Shown here: piece by piece, positions 16,869-25,009 of the stretch
Layout: each line of letters starts with the position of its first letter
Position numbering within the stretch: the stretch's first letter is position 1
Source: Lysobacteraceae bacterium
Lineage (GTDB): Bacteria; Pseudomonadota; Gammaproteobacteria; Xanthomonadales; Xanthomonadaceae
Assembly (NCBI GenBank): GCA_024710865.1
Contig: JANJTY010000051.1
Span: 1 to 32,339, forward strand
DNA: 32,339 nucleotides
Direction: 5' to 3'
The notes under the pieces: model-generated
Databases searched by the model: none
What the model saw: the letters and a program-made list of their open reading frames with translations, nothing else
What the model was told of the DNA's origin: nothing
Made by a program: the position numbers and the translations under genes

Positions 16869-18290
16869 ATGCAGCGGCTCGGTGAGGGCCTGATCCGCCA
16901 GCCGCAGCGCCTGCTCCTGGCGCTGGGCGCCTGGCACCTGACGTTCTGGGTGCTGGCGCCCATGCTGGGCTACGCCATGCTGCCGCTTGACACGCTCGAG
17001 GCCCTGGCCTGGGGCAAGGAGTGGCAGTGGGGCTACTACAAGCACCCGCCGCTCGGCGCCTGGCTGGCCGAGATCGCGTTCCGGGTTTCCGGCGGCCGGG
17101 TCGAAGCGCTTTACCTGCTGGCGCAGGCGGTACTGCTGCTGTGCCTGTACTACGTCTGGAAGACCGCGCGCCTGAGCCTCGACCCGGTGCGCGCGGCGCT
17201 TGCCACGGCCGTGCTCGGCGGCAGCTACTTCCACACCGTGCTGGTCCCCAACTTCAACATGAACACCCTGCAGCTGCCGCTGTGGGCGGGGCTGGGCTAC
17301 CACTTCCTGCGCGCGCTCGATGGCCGGCGCGCGCACTGGTGGCCGTTCGCGCTGTTCTGCGCGCTGGCGATCCTGGCCAAATACTCCAGCCTGCTGATCG
17401 TGGCCACCTGTGGGCTGATCCTGTTCGCCACGGCCGAGGGGCGCGCGCAGCTGCGGCGCCCCGAGCCATGGCTCGCCGGCCTGCTCTGCCTCGTGCTGCT
17501 GGGCCCGCACGTGCTGTGGCTCTCGGAACACTGGCGCCTGCCCTGGTCCTACCTCGCCGGCTTCGAGGCGCAGGGCGAGCCGGGTCTCGCCGGGCACGTG
17601 CTGGAGCCGCTGCGCTTCGCCCTGGCCGGCGCGATCGCCCTGCTCGGCAGCGCCGCGCTGTTCCTCACCGTGTCCGATCGCGGCGGCCTGTGGCCGCGCC
17701 CGCAGCGCGAGGATCTGATCCTCCTCGCCCTGGTTCTTGGGCCGCTGCTGCTGACCCTGCTGTACGGCGCGATCGGCGGCGGCCGGCTGAAATCGACCTG
17801 GGCCTTTCCCTTCTACAGTCTCGTTGGCGTGCTGGCCTTCCGACTGCTGCCGACGCGCGTGGACGCGGCTCGCGCTGGGCGCTTCGCGTTGGTGCTGGCG
17901 GCGCTCAGCCTGCTGATCAGCGGACTGCACCTGGGCTACAAGCTGGCCTCTGACCGTTCAAAGACCGCGTTCGACGGCAGGACCCTTGCGCTGGCCGCCC
18001 AGCAGGCCTGGCGCGAGCGCTTCGATACAGCGCTGCCGATCGTGGCGGGCGACCACATCCACACCGCGATCGTCGCGGCCTACGCGCCGGATCGTCCGTC
18101 CATGCTGATCGAGGGCGATTTCGCGAAGTCGAGCTGGCTGCGGCCGCAGGACCTGGCGCGCGGCGCGGTGCTGGTATGTCCCGCCGGGCGCGAGTGCCCC
18201 GCACTCGACACCGCAACGAGCGCCGAACGCATCGAACTGAGCATCGACCGCCGCGCCTTCGTCCTGCACATCCTTCCGCCGCGCCGCTGA
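16869..18290 (+). CDS. Membrane glycosyltransferase, ArnT/PMT-like (GT-C fold)
   Basis: The 473-residue protein has about ten to eleven hydrophobic segments and a soluble C-terminal part of about 90 residues, as in the PMT_2 / ArnT-like glycosyltransferases. These use a polyprenyl-phosphate-linked sugar and work on the periplasmic face. The first periplasmic loop carries an acidic pair in PLDTLEAL, followed by KEWQWGYYKHPPLGAWL; HPPL is a family hallmark. The sugar and acceptor are unknown. The start is uncertain: ATG 16869 has a GAGG only 2 nt upstream, and GTG 16857 is in frame. It begins 34 nt after sufE on the same strand. Lipid A or other envelope glycan modification is possible, but no pathway neighbours are present. 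Confidence 0.82.
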   Translation: MQRLGEGLIRQPQRLLLALGAWHLTFWVLAPMLGYAMLPLDTLEALAWGKEWQWGYYKHPPLGAWLAEIAFRVSGGRVEALYLLAQAVLLLCLYYVWKTARLSLDPVRAALATAVLGGSYFHTVLVPNFNMNTLQLPLWAGLGYHFLRALDGRRAHWWPFALFCALAILAKYSSLLIVATCGLILFATAEGRAQLRRPEPWLAGLLCLVLLGPHVLWLSEHWRLPWSYLAGFEAQGEPGLAGHVLEPLRFALAGAIALLGSAALFLTVSDRGGLWPRPQREDLILLALVLGPLLLTLLYGAIGGGRLKSTWAFPFYSLVGVLAFRLLPTRVDAARAGRFALVLAALSLLISGLHLGYKLASDRSKTAFDGRTLALAAQQAWRERFDTALPIVAGDHIHTAIVAAYAPDRPSMLIEGDFAKSSWLRPQDLARGAVLVCPAGRECPALDTATSAERIELSIDRRAFVLHILPPRR

Positions 18291-18300
18291 TCCTGCGCGC

Positions 18301-19764
18301 TCACTCGTAGCCGTTGCGGAACAGCAGATCCCCGGCCAGCACGGCGAAACCGGAAACGTCGACGCCGCTCATGGTCATGGGTATGGTCGAGGCGCCTGCG
18401 AGGAGGAAACGCCCGTCCGCCAGGGTGCCCGCGCGGCAGTCGTCCTGGCTGCCGGGAACGACGCCAAACTCGAGCACGCCGGCGTTTCCAAACAGCGGAT
18501 CCGGATCGCCCGCGAAATCGATCCGGCGTGCGAAGCACGTGGTTCCGACCAGGGTCGGCACCGTGCCGGCGAAGAGGATGTGGTCGGCCGTGGTGAGCGA
18601 CAGCGAGGACAGACGCTCCAGGGCCAGGGCCTGGGTACCGGTCTCGGACGCGTCGAGGAATCCAACCCCGACTTCCAGCCGGCCGTCGCCCGAGAAGCCC
18701 GTGTCCAGCGCGCCCGCGTAGGTCAGCATGGCCAGCACGGGCCGGCGCAACACCGCCGCGCCATCGCTCGAACCGCCGATCACGAGCTTCCGCCCGGTAT
18801 CGGACAGCAGCGGCCGGCGGTAGGCCAGCGCGCGGATGTCGTCGTCGCGCACGTCGCCGGGGGTGGAGAAGTCGATCGCGACGCGACCGGCCACGATCAT
18901 GCTGCCGAAGCCGCCGTCGACGCTGCCGTCCGCCAGCAGGCGGATCAGGGCCATGTCCCAGTCGCCATCACCCACGCTCTTCTGCGCCTGGCCGCCGACC
19001 ACGATGCGTCCGTCCGACTGCAGCAGCAGGGCGCGCGCGCCGGCGTAGCCGTAGGTCGGGGCGAAATCCTCGGCGAACAGGCCGTCGCCGCCGGCGAAGG
19101 CCAGATCCACCGCCCCGCTGGGCATGAGCCGCGACACCGCCATTTGCGCCACGCTGGAAAGACCGTCGACGGTGCCGGCCGTGAGGATGCGGCCATCCGG
19201 CTGCAGCGCGATCGCCGCGGCCATCGCGGTCGGCGCACCCAGCGCAACCCAGGCCATGCCATTCAGGCCGAAGGCGGTATCCAGACCGCTGCCGTCGGGC
19301 CGCACCCGCAGCACGACCCATTCGATCGGATTGATCGCCGCCGCGCCCGACTTGGGTCGCATCCCGGGGCCGATCTCGAAGCGCGTCGCGGCCACCAGGA
19401 TTCCGCCATCGGGCTGCAGCACCGCCGCCGCGGGCACGATGTTCCAGTCGTCGGGGTCGCGCAGGACGCGCTCGCCGTTGCTGCCGAAGGCGAGGTCGGG
19501 GTTGCCGTTCGGCAGCCGACGCGCCAGGCCTATGGCCCGGATGTCGTTCTCGGTCTCGACCTCGCCAACCAGGATCAGCTTCCCGTCGGCTTGGGCCAGG
19601 ACCGCCACGCCGCGGTCGTCGCCCGAGATGACGGCGTCGAAGGAGACGCGTACCGCCCCCTCGTAGCCGAAGCCGGTATCGAGGGTGCCTGCCGCGCGCG
19701 CCATCGGTATTGCGGCGACGGCAAGGCAGGCGTGCAGGACCAGCAGGTGCAGTGCGCGCGGCAT
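18301..19764 (-). CDS. Exported delta-60 repeat protein ending in FRNGYE
   Basis: The 487-residue product has a signal peptide ending PMARA (about 1-24). About seven to eight delta-60 repeats follow, each with the pattern LQPDGRILxxG, a strand, then LxxxGxLDxxFGxxG; clear cases are LDTGFGYEGAV, LQPDGGILVAA, LQPDGRILTAG and LQSDGRIVVGG. Such repeats form beta-propeller-like folds in exported proteins whose roles are mostly unknown. Cysteines occur only in the last third (TTCFARR, DDCRAG). The protein ends LLFRNGYE immediately before the stop, a tail similar to the FADGFE end of the mosaic protein at 25010. It is divergent from the DUF885 gene across 141 nt and ends 10 nt from the convergent glycosyltransferase. 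Confidence 0.87.
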   Translation of the reverse strand: MPRALHLLVLHACLAVAAIPMARAAGTLDTGFGYEGAVRVSFDAVISGDDRGVAVLAQADGKLILVGEVETENDIRAIGLARRLPNGNPDLAFGSNGERVLRDPDDWNIVPAAAVLQPDGGILVAATRFEIGPGMRPKSGAAAINPIEWVVLRVRPDGSGLDTAFGLNGMAWVALGAPTAMAAAIALQPDGRILTAGTVDGLSSVAQMAVSRLMPSGAVDLAFAGGDGLFAEDFAPTYGYAGARALLLQSDGRIVVGGQAQKSVGDGDWDMALIRLLADGSVDGGFGSMIVAGRVAIDFSTPGDVRDDDIRALAYRRPLLSDTGRKLVIGGSSDGAAVLRRPVLAMLTYAGALDTGFSGDGRLEVGVGFLDASETGTQALALERLSSLSLTTADHILFAGTVPTLVGTTCFARRIDFAGDPDPLFGNAGVLEFGVVPGSQDDCRAGTLADGRFLLAGASTIPMTMSGVDVSGFAVLAGDLLFRNGYE

Positions 19765-19905
19765 GAGTTAGCTCGGGTCGACGGCCATGGCCCGATGCTG
19801 GCGCATGCGGGTGAGGCGCATCCTGATCCCGGTCAAGGCGCGCACCGGCTGCCACCGCCTCGCGCCCTGTGCGAGCATCGCGCTTTGCCCGATCGGAGCC
19901 CGCCG

Positions 19906-21663
19906 ATGCGTCTTGCGCCCCTGTTCGCACTCTGCCTCGCCCTGCCCTGCGCGCCGGCCTGGTCGGATGCCCCGCCGCCGGCCCTGGCCGAGCTGCAGCC
20001 GGCCAACCAGCGCGTGGCGGTGATGGTGGAACGCTGGGCCGCCGACCTCGAAGCGCTGGAGCACGTGCACGACATCGCCAACGGGCCGCGCCGCCAGGCC
20101 GCGCTGCGCGCATTCCACCAAGGCTGGCTGCAACGGTTGGGCGAACTCGATGCCTCGGGACTGGGCAGCGAGGACCGCCTCGACCACTACCTGTTCGCGC
20201 GCGAGCTCACGCGGCGCCTGGAGGAACTCGACTTCGAGGCGAAGCGCCTGGCCGAAGCGATGCCGCTGCTGCCCGGCTTCGACGCCCTGCTCGAACTGCT
20301 CGAAGCCCGCCGCGCGCTCGACTACCAGGACGGTCGCGCCAGCGCCGACACCCTCGACCGCGTGCGCCGGTCCCTGGCCGAGCGCCAGGAGGTGATCGCG
20401 CGCGACGGCGCCAAGGCCGCGCCCGGGGTGAAGCCTGCGCTCGCCAACCGCGCCGCCGCCCTGCTCGACGGCGCGCGCGATTCGCTCAAGGCCTGGCACG
20501 ACTTCTACGCCGAGTTCGATCCGCGCTTTACCTGGTGGTCGCGCCAGCCGCACGAGGCGCTCGACGGCCTGATGAAGGACTACGCCGGCCTGCTGCGCGA
20601 GCGCCTGGCGGGCGCCTCCGACCCCGAGACCATCGTCGGCGATCCGATCGGGCGCGAGGCCCTGCTGGCCGATCTGCGCCACGAGATGATCCCCTACACG
20701 CCGGAAGAACTGGTGCGGTTGGCCGAGGCCGAACTGGCCTGGACCCGGACCGAACTGGTCAAGGCCGCGGCCGAAATGGGCTTCGCGGACTGGCGCGCGG
20801 CGCTGGAAGCGGTCAAGCAGCGCCACCCCGAGCCGGGCGAGCAACCGAGACTGGTGGTCGAACTGGCGAACGAGGCGGTCGCGTTCCTGCGCGCGCGCGA
20901 CCTGCTCACCATTCCGGAGCTGGCAACGCAGGACTGGCGCATGAACATGCTCAGCCCCGAGGCCCAGCTGCAGGCGCCCTTCTTCCTCGGCGGCAAGGAT
21001 GTCTGGGTGGCCTACCCCACCGCCGGCATGCCGCACGAGAAGAAGCTGATGAGCCTGCGCGGCAACAACCGCCACTTTTCGCGCGCGGTGGTGCACCACG
21101 AGCTGATTCCCGGCCATCACCTGCAGTACTTCATGAACCAGCGCCACCAGCCGCATCGCCGCGAGTTCGGCACGCCCTTCTGGACCGAAGGCTGGGCCCT
21201 GTACTGGGAGTTCAGGCTGTGGGACCTGGGCTTCGCGCAGACGCCGGAGGACCGCATCGGCATGCTGTTCTGGCGCGCGCACCGCGCCGCGCGCATCCAG
21301 TTCTCGCTCGGCTTCCACCTCGGCCAGATGAGCCCGCAGCAGGCCATCGACCTGCTGGTGGCGAACGGCCACGAGCGCGAGAACGCCGCGGCCGAGGTGC
21401 GGCGCAGCTTCGCCGGCGACTATCCGCCCATCTACCAGGCCGCCTACATGCTGGGCGGCCTGCAGTTCCAGGCCCTGCAGCGCGAGCTGATGGGCGGAGG
21501 CGCGATGAGCGAGCGCGAATTCCACGACCGCATCCTGCAGGGTGGCCCGATGCCGGTGGAGCTGGTGCGGGCGCGCCTGCTGGATACGCCGCCGACGGCG
21601 GAGTTCGAATCGTCCTGGCGCTTCTATGCGCTGCCGCCCGAACCCCGGCGCACGCGACGCTGA
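19906..21663 (+). CDS. DUF885 family exported metallopeptidase-like protein
   Basis: The 585-residue product starts with a signal peptide (MRLAPLFALCLALP, cleaved near PAWS). The rest is the all-helical DUF885 domain, a distant relative of M32/M3-type zinc peptidases. The putative zinc site is HELIPGHH (His398, Glu399, His404), with the downstream family stretch FWTEGWALYWE supplying the further Glu. Family members are predicted periplasmic or surface peptidases; the activity of most is untested. The GGAG site before ATG 19906 supports this start, and the open frame upstream is only antisense to the delta-60 gene. The permease gene follows after 16 nt on the same strand, so peptide or nucleoside-related scavenging is possible but speculative. 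Confidence 0.9.
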   Translation: MRLAPLFALCLALPCAPAWSDAPPPALAELQPANQRVAVMVERWAADLEALEHVHDIANGPRRQAALRAFHQGWLQRLGELDASGLGSEDRLDHYLFARELTRRLEELDFEAKRLAEAMPLLPGFDALLELLEARRALDYQDGRASADTLDRVRRSLAERQEVIARDGAKAAPGVKPALANRAAALLDGARDSLKAWHDFYAEFDPRFTWWSRQPHEALDGLMKDYAGLLRERLAGASDPETIVGDPIGREALLADLRHEMIPYTPEELVRLAEAELAWTRTELVKAAAEMGFADWRAALEAVKQRHPEPGEQPRLVVELANEAVAFLRARDLLTIPELATQDWRMNMLSPEAQLQAPFFLGGKDVWVAYPTAGMPHEKKLMSLRGNNRHFSRAVVHHELIPGHHLQYFMNQRHQPHRREFGTPFWTEGWALYWEFRLWDLGFAQTPEDRIGMLFWRAHRAARIQFSLGFHLGQMSPQQAIDLLVANGHERENAAAEVRRSFAGDYPPIYQAAYMLGGLQFQALQRELMGGGAMSEREFHDRILQGGPMPVELVRARLLDTPPTAEFESSWRFYALPPEPRRTRR

Positions 21664-21679
21664 CCGCGGAGACCGACCC

Positions 21680-22984
21680 ATGCTCGCCGACCGCCTCGAC
21701 CGCTATTTCGGCTTCCGCGCCCAGGGCAGCAGCCTGCGCACTGAATGCCTGGCCGGACTCACCACCTTCCTGACCATGGCCTACATCGCCTTCGTCAACC
21801 CGGAGATCCTGGCCGCGGCCGGGATGCCGCGCGAGGCGGTGTTCGTCGCCACCTGCCTGGCCGCGGCGCTGGGCTCGCTGATCATGGGCCTGTACGCCAA
21901 CTACCCGATCGCGCTGGCGCCGGGCATGGGCCTGAACGCCTACTTCGCCTTCGTCGTGGTGGGCACGCTGGGCTACAGCTGGCAGCAGGCCCTGGGCGCG
22001 GTGTTCCTGTCCGGCTGCCTGTTCGTGCTGGTCAGCCTGTTCCGCCTGCGCGAGTGGCTGGTCGACGCGGTGCCGCGCTCGCTCAAGTTCGGCATCTCGG
22101 CCGGCATCGGCCTGTTCCTCGCCATCATCGGCCTGAAGAACGCCGGCGTGATCCAGGCCGATGCCAACACCATGGTCGGGCTGGGGAACCTCACCGCACC
22201 GTCCACCCTGCTGGCGGCCGGCGGCCTGCTGCTGATCATCGCGCTGCAGGCGCGGCGCGTGACCGGCGGCGTGGTGATCGGCATCCTCGCGGTGACCGGG
22301 CTCTCGCTCGCGTTCGGACTGTCGCCCTTCGCCGGCGTGGTCGCGGCGCCGCCCTCGCTCATGCCCACCCTGCTGCAGATGGACCTGGCCGGGGCGCTGG
22401 AGCTGGGCCTGGTCGCGGTGGTGCTGACCTTCTTCCTGGTCGAGCTGTTCGACGCCACCGGCACCCTGATCGGCGTCGCGCACCGCGCCGGACTGCTCGA
22501 TGCGCAGGGCCGCCTGCCGCGCCTGCGTCGCGCCCTGCTGGCCGATTCGGGCGCCATCGTCGCCGGCGCCGCGCTCGGCACCTCGTCCACCACGGCCTAC
22601 ATCGAGAGTGCCGCGGGGACGGCGGTGGGCGGCCGCACCGGCCTGACCGCGGTGGTGGTCGCCCTGCTTTTCCTGCTCGCCCTGTTCTTCTCGCCGCTGG
22701 CCGCCACCGTGCCGGCCTACGCCACCGCGCCGGCGCTGATCTTCGTGGCGGTGCTGATGACGCGGGCGCTGGCCGAAGTCGACTGGGACGACCTCACCGA
22801 GGCTGCCCCGGCGGTCATCTGCGCGGTGGCGATGCCCTTCACCTTCTCCATCGCGCACGGCATCGCCTTCGGCTTCATCGCCTACGCCGGGATCAAGCTG
22901 CTCGCCGGCCGACTGCGCGAAGTCTCGGCCGGCGTCTGGATCATCGCCCTGGTCTTCGTGCTGAAGTTCGGGCTGCTGGGATGA
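21680..22984 (+). CDS. NCS2-family purine permease, AzgA-like
   Basis: The 434-residue inner-membrane protein has about 12 to 14 hydrophobic segments. It matches the AzgA branch of the nucleobase transporters, which import adenine, guanine or hypoxanthine with protons. Family stretches include GLTTFLTMAYIAFVNPEIL, APGMGLNAYFAF, SAGIGLFLAIIGLKNAG, ELFDATGTLIGVA and GTSSTTAYIESAAG, the last two holding the substrate-site acidic and polar residues. It has a GGAG site 8 nt before the ATG. It probably shares a transcript with the DUF885 gene, and its stop lies 10 nt from that of the convergent serine hydrolase. Confidence 0.92.
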   Translation: MLADRLDRYFGFRAQGSSLRTECLAGLTTFLTMAYIAFVNPEILAAAGMPREAVFVATCLAAALGSLIMGLYANYPIALAPGMGLNAYFAFVVVGTLGYSWQQALGAVFLSGCLFVLVSLFRLREWLVDAVPRSLKFGISAGIGLFLAIIGLKNAGVIQADANTMVGLGNLTAPSTLLAAGGLLLIIALQARRVTGGVVIGILAVTGLSLAFGLSPFAGVVAAPPSLMPTLLQMDLAGALELGLVAVVLTFFLVELFDATGTLIGVAHRAGLLDAQGRLPRLRRALLADSGAIVAGAALGTSSTTAYIESAAGTAVGGRTGLTAVVVALLFLLALFFSPLAATVPAYATAPALIFVAVLMTRALAEVDWDDLTEAAPAVICAVAMPFTFSIAHGIAFGFIAYAGIKLLAGRLREVSAGVWIIALVFVLKFGLLG

Positions 22985-22994
22985 AGGCGACGCC

Positions 22995-24668
22995 TCAGGG
23001 CTGTTTGCGCGGCATCTCGATGCGCGCCGGCCCCTGCACCAGGGTGACCTTCTGCGCGGGCCCGTCCGCCGGTTCGAACTCGAAGCTGGCGTCGACTTCG
23101 GTGACGAAGAAGCGGTTCGGCGTCTCGGCCTTCAGCGCCAGCGCCGGCTGGCCTGCGGCCTGCACCTGCAGCACGCCGGCCTCGTCGAAGAAGACGCGCA
23201 CGCCGAGCTGCGCGGAGGCGTACTCGCCGAGCAGCCGCTCCAGCGCCGGCCGCGGCAGGTCGAGCGCCGTGCGCTCGGCGACCAGGGGCTCGCCGCTGAG
23301 CGGCCAAACCTCCGCCGGCTCCTCGCCCTCGGCATAGAAGCGCATCGCCTGCACGCGTTCATCCTCGCCGCGCTGGAACGCGATCAGGCTGAGCGAGTTC
23401 TCGAACAGGAAGCGGTCCTCGCCGATCGGGATCAGCGCGAAGCGGGGCCCGCCGGTGCGCTGCGAGGTGAGCGTGCCGTCCACCACGCGCAGGGCACGCG
23501 CGTTCTCCGCGTCCTGGCGGTACACGCCTTCGAAGGCGCGCAGCGCGGCCGCGTCCATCGCCACCGGCACCGCGTCCGGATACGGATCGCCCAGCGCCAC
23601 GGCCGCGAGCCGGCGTGCGATCAGGTCGGGCGACACACCCGCCCCATCGGCATTGCGAAGCACGGCGACGCTTAGGTCGGGCTCGGGCAGGTACATCAGG
23701 GTGGAGATGAAGCCGGGGATGCCGCCGCCGTGCTGCAGCAGGGTGCGTCCGCGCAGGCTGCCGCGCTCGATGCCGTAGCCGTAGCGCTGCGGCGGCTCGG
23801 CGGCCTTGTCGGCCGGCGTGATCATGCGCTGGTAGCTGGCCGGTGCGAGCAGCTGGCCGCCGTGCAGGGCACGGTTCCAGCGCCAAAGATCGTCCAGCGT
23901 CGAGACCAGCGCGCCGGCCGCATGCGGCTGGGTCATGCTCAGCGGCATCGGACGCGCCACCTGCCCGTCCGGCAGCAGGTGGTAGCCCGCCGCATGGCGC
24001 GCGATGACCGCGCGGTCGTCGCCGAGCCGGGTCTGCGCCAGGCCGGCGGGCTGCAGCACGGCCGCAGCCATCACCGCGTCCCAGGACTGACCGCCGATGG
24101 CCTCGATCACGGCGCCGACCAGGACGTAGCCGGAGTTGTTGTAGGCCCAGCCCTGCCCGGGCGCGAAGTCGACCGGCTCGTCCTTGAACACCGCGACCAG
24201 GGCGGCGGTGTCGAGATCGCGCCGCACGCCCTCGGTCATGTAGCCGGGCATGCCGGTGTAGCTGCGCACGCCCGAGGTGTGGTTGAGCAGCTGGTGCAGC
24301 GTGATGGCGGAACCGTTCGGATAGTCCGGCAGGAACTTCGAGAGCGGGTCGTCGAGCCGGGCCTTGCCCTGGTCGATCAGGCGCAGCAGGGTGGCGGCGG
24401 CGAACTGCTTGGTGACCGATCCGATACGGAACACGTGATCCGGCGTCAGGGCCACGCCGAGCTCGATGCTGGCCATGCCCTGCGCACCGCGGTACAGCAC
24501 GCGCTCGCCCTGCGCGACCAGGACGGCCGCGCCCGGGCCGTCGTCGCGGAAGGACGCATCCAGCAATCGCTCCGCATAGCGGCTCAGGTCCTCGGACCCG
24601 GGCGCCTTCGCCTGGCTGGCCACCGCGGGCAGGCAGAGCAGGATGGCCAGAGCTAGCGGTCGAAACAT
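22995..24668 (-). CDS. Exported serine hydrolase, beta-lactamase class C/PBP fold (S12) with C-terminal domain
   Basis: The 557-residue product has a signal peptide (about 1-20, no lipobox), then the S12 catalytic domain with SVTK (Ser84, Lys87), YNN (Tyr176, Asn178) and HGG (His313 to Gly315) in place of KTG. Residues about 360-557 form a C-terminal beta-rich domain like the lipocalin-type extension of D-aminopeptidase/esterase relatives. Likely a periplasmic peptidase or esterase; beta-lactamase activity is unlikely but not excluded. It differs clearly in layout from the other S12 gene at 5449, which has its extra domain at the N-terminus and a lipid anchor. ATG 24668 has a GGAG site. It is divergent from the mosaic protein gene. 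Confidence 0.92.
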   Translation of the reverse strand: MFRPLALAILLCLPAVASQAKAPGSEDLSRYAERLLDASFRDDGPGAAVLVAQGERVLYRGAQGMASIELGVALTPDHVFRIGSVTKQFAAATLLRLIDQGKARLDDPLSKFLPDYPNGSAITLHQLLNHTSGVRSYTGMPGYMTEGVRRDLDTAALVAVFKDEPVDFAPGQGWAYNNSGYVLVGAVIEAIGGQSWDAVMAAAVLQPAGLAQTRLGDDRAVIARHAAGYHLLPDGQVARPMPLSMTQPHAAGALVSTLDDLWRWNRALHGGQLLAPASYQRMITPADKAAEPPQRYGYGIERGSLRGRTLLQHGGGIPGFISTLMYLPEPDLSVAVLRNADGAGVSPDLIARRLAAVALGDPYPDAVPVAMDAAALRAFEGVYRQDAENARALRVVDGTLTSQRTGGPRFALIPIGEDRFLFENSLSLIAFQRGEDERVQAMRFYAEGEEPAEVWPLSGEPLVAERTALDLPRPALERLLGEYASAQLGVRVFFDEAGVLQVQAAGQPALALKAETPNRFFVTEVDASFEFEPADGPAQKVTLVQGPARIEMPRKQP

Positions 24669-25009
24669 GGCGATTCTCCGTCGGGTGTGACGCGCAGGGT
24701 GGGCCAGCCGAAACCCGGAGGCGACTGCCGTTGGTCACTGAACCGGACCACCGCCGGAATCCGAATGCGCACCGATTGCGAGGCTGTCCGTGGCGGGCGC
24801 AGACTGAACCACGCACGCCATACCGACCGTTTCGGGGAACGCGTGATCGGTAGTTCGTTGGCTGTCTGGGAAGTCGGAGGCGCCCGCCGGACCCGCGCCG
24901 TGCGCGGCCGTGTCCCCTTCCTGGCCTGCACTGCGTCTTCCAGGGTAACGAGGTGCCGCCCAGCCGCGACGCCACGCCGTAGCCACCACGCCACGTCAGG
25001 GGAATGAAG
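24669..25009. other. 341-nt non-coding stretch between divergent genes
   Basis: It must hold promoters for the minus-strand serine hydrolase and the plus-strand mosaic protein, but no hexamer pair at good spacing stands out. Short open frames here (for example 24687-25007 plus, 24735-24989 minus) have no signal, ribosome site or recognisable domain and I take them as chance. No tRNA or clear RNA structure was seen. Confidence 0.5.
24998..25003 (+). promoter_or_regulatory. Ribosome binding site deciding the mosaic protein start
   Basis: AGGGGA touches the ATG at 25004 but is 6 nt from the in-frame ATG at 25010. Normal spacing therefore favours 25010, which gives the signal peptide MSRIVAMACMAA. 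Confidence 0.55.

Noticed and set aside
14963-16963. 666-residue minus-strand open frame over cysS and sufE
   Set aside because: Antisense to two certain housekeeping genes.
18580-19905. Upstream extension of the DUF885 frame
   Set aside because: It is antisense to the delta-60 gene; the signal peptide and GGAG site place the start at 19906.
24687-25007. 106-residue open frame in the divergent gap
   Set aside because: Arg-rich, no ribosome site, no domain, and it runs into the start of a clear gene.
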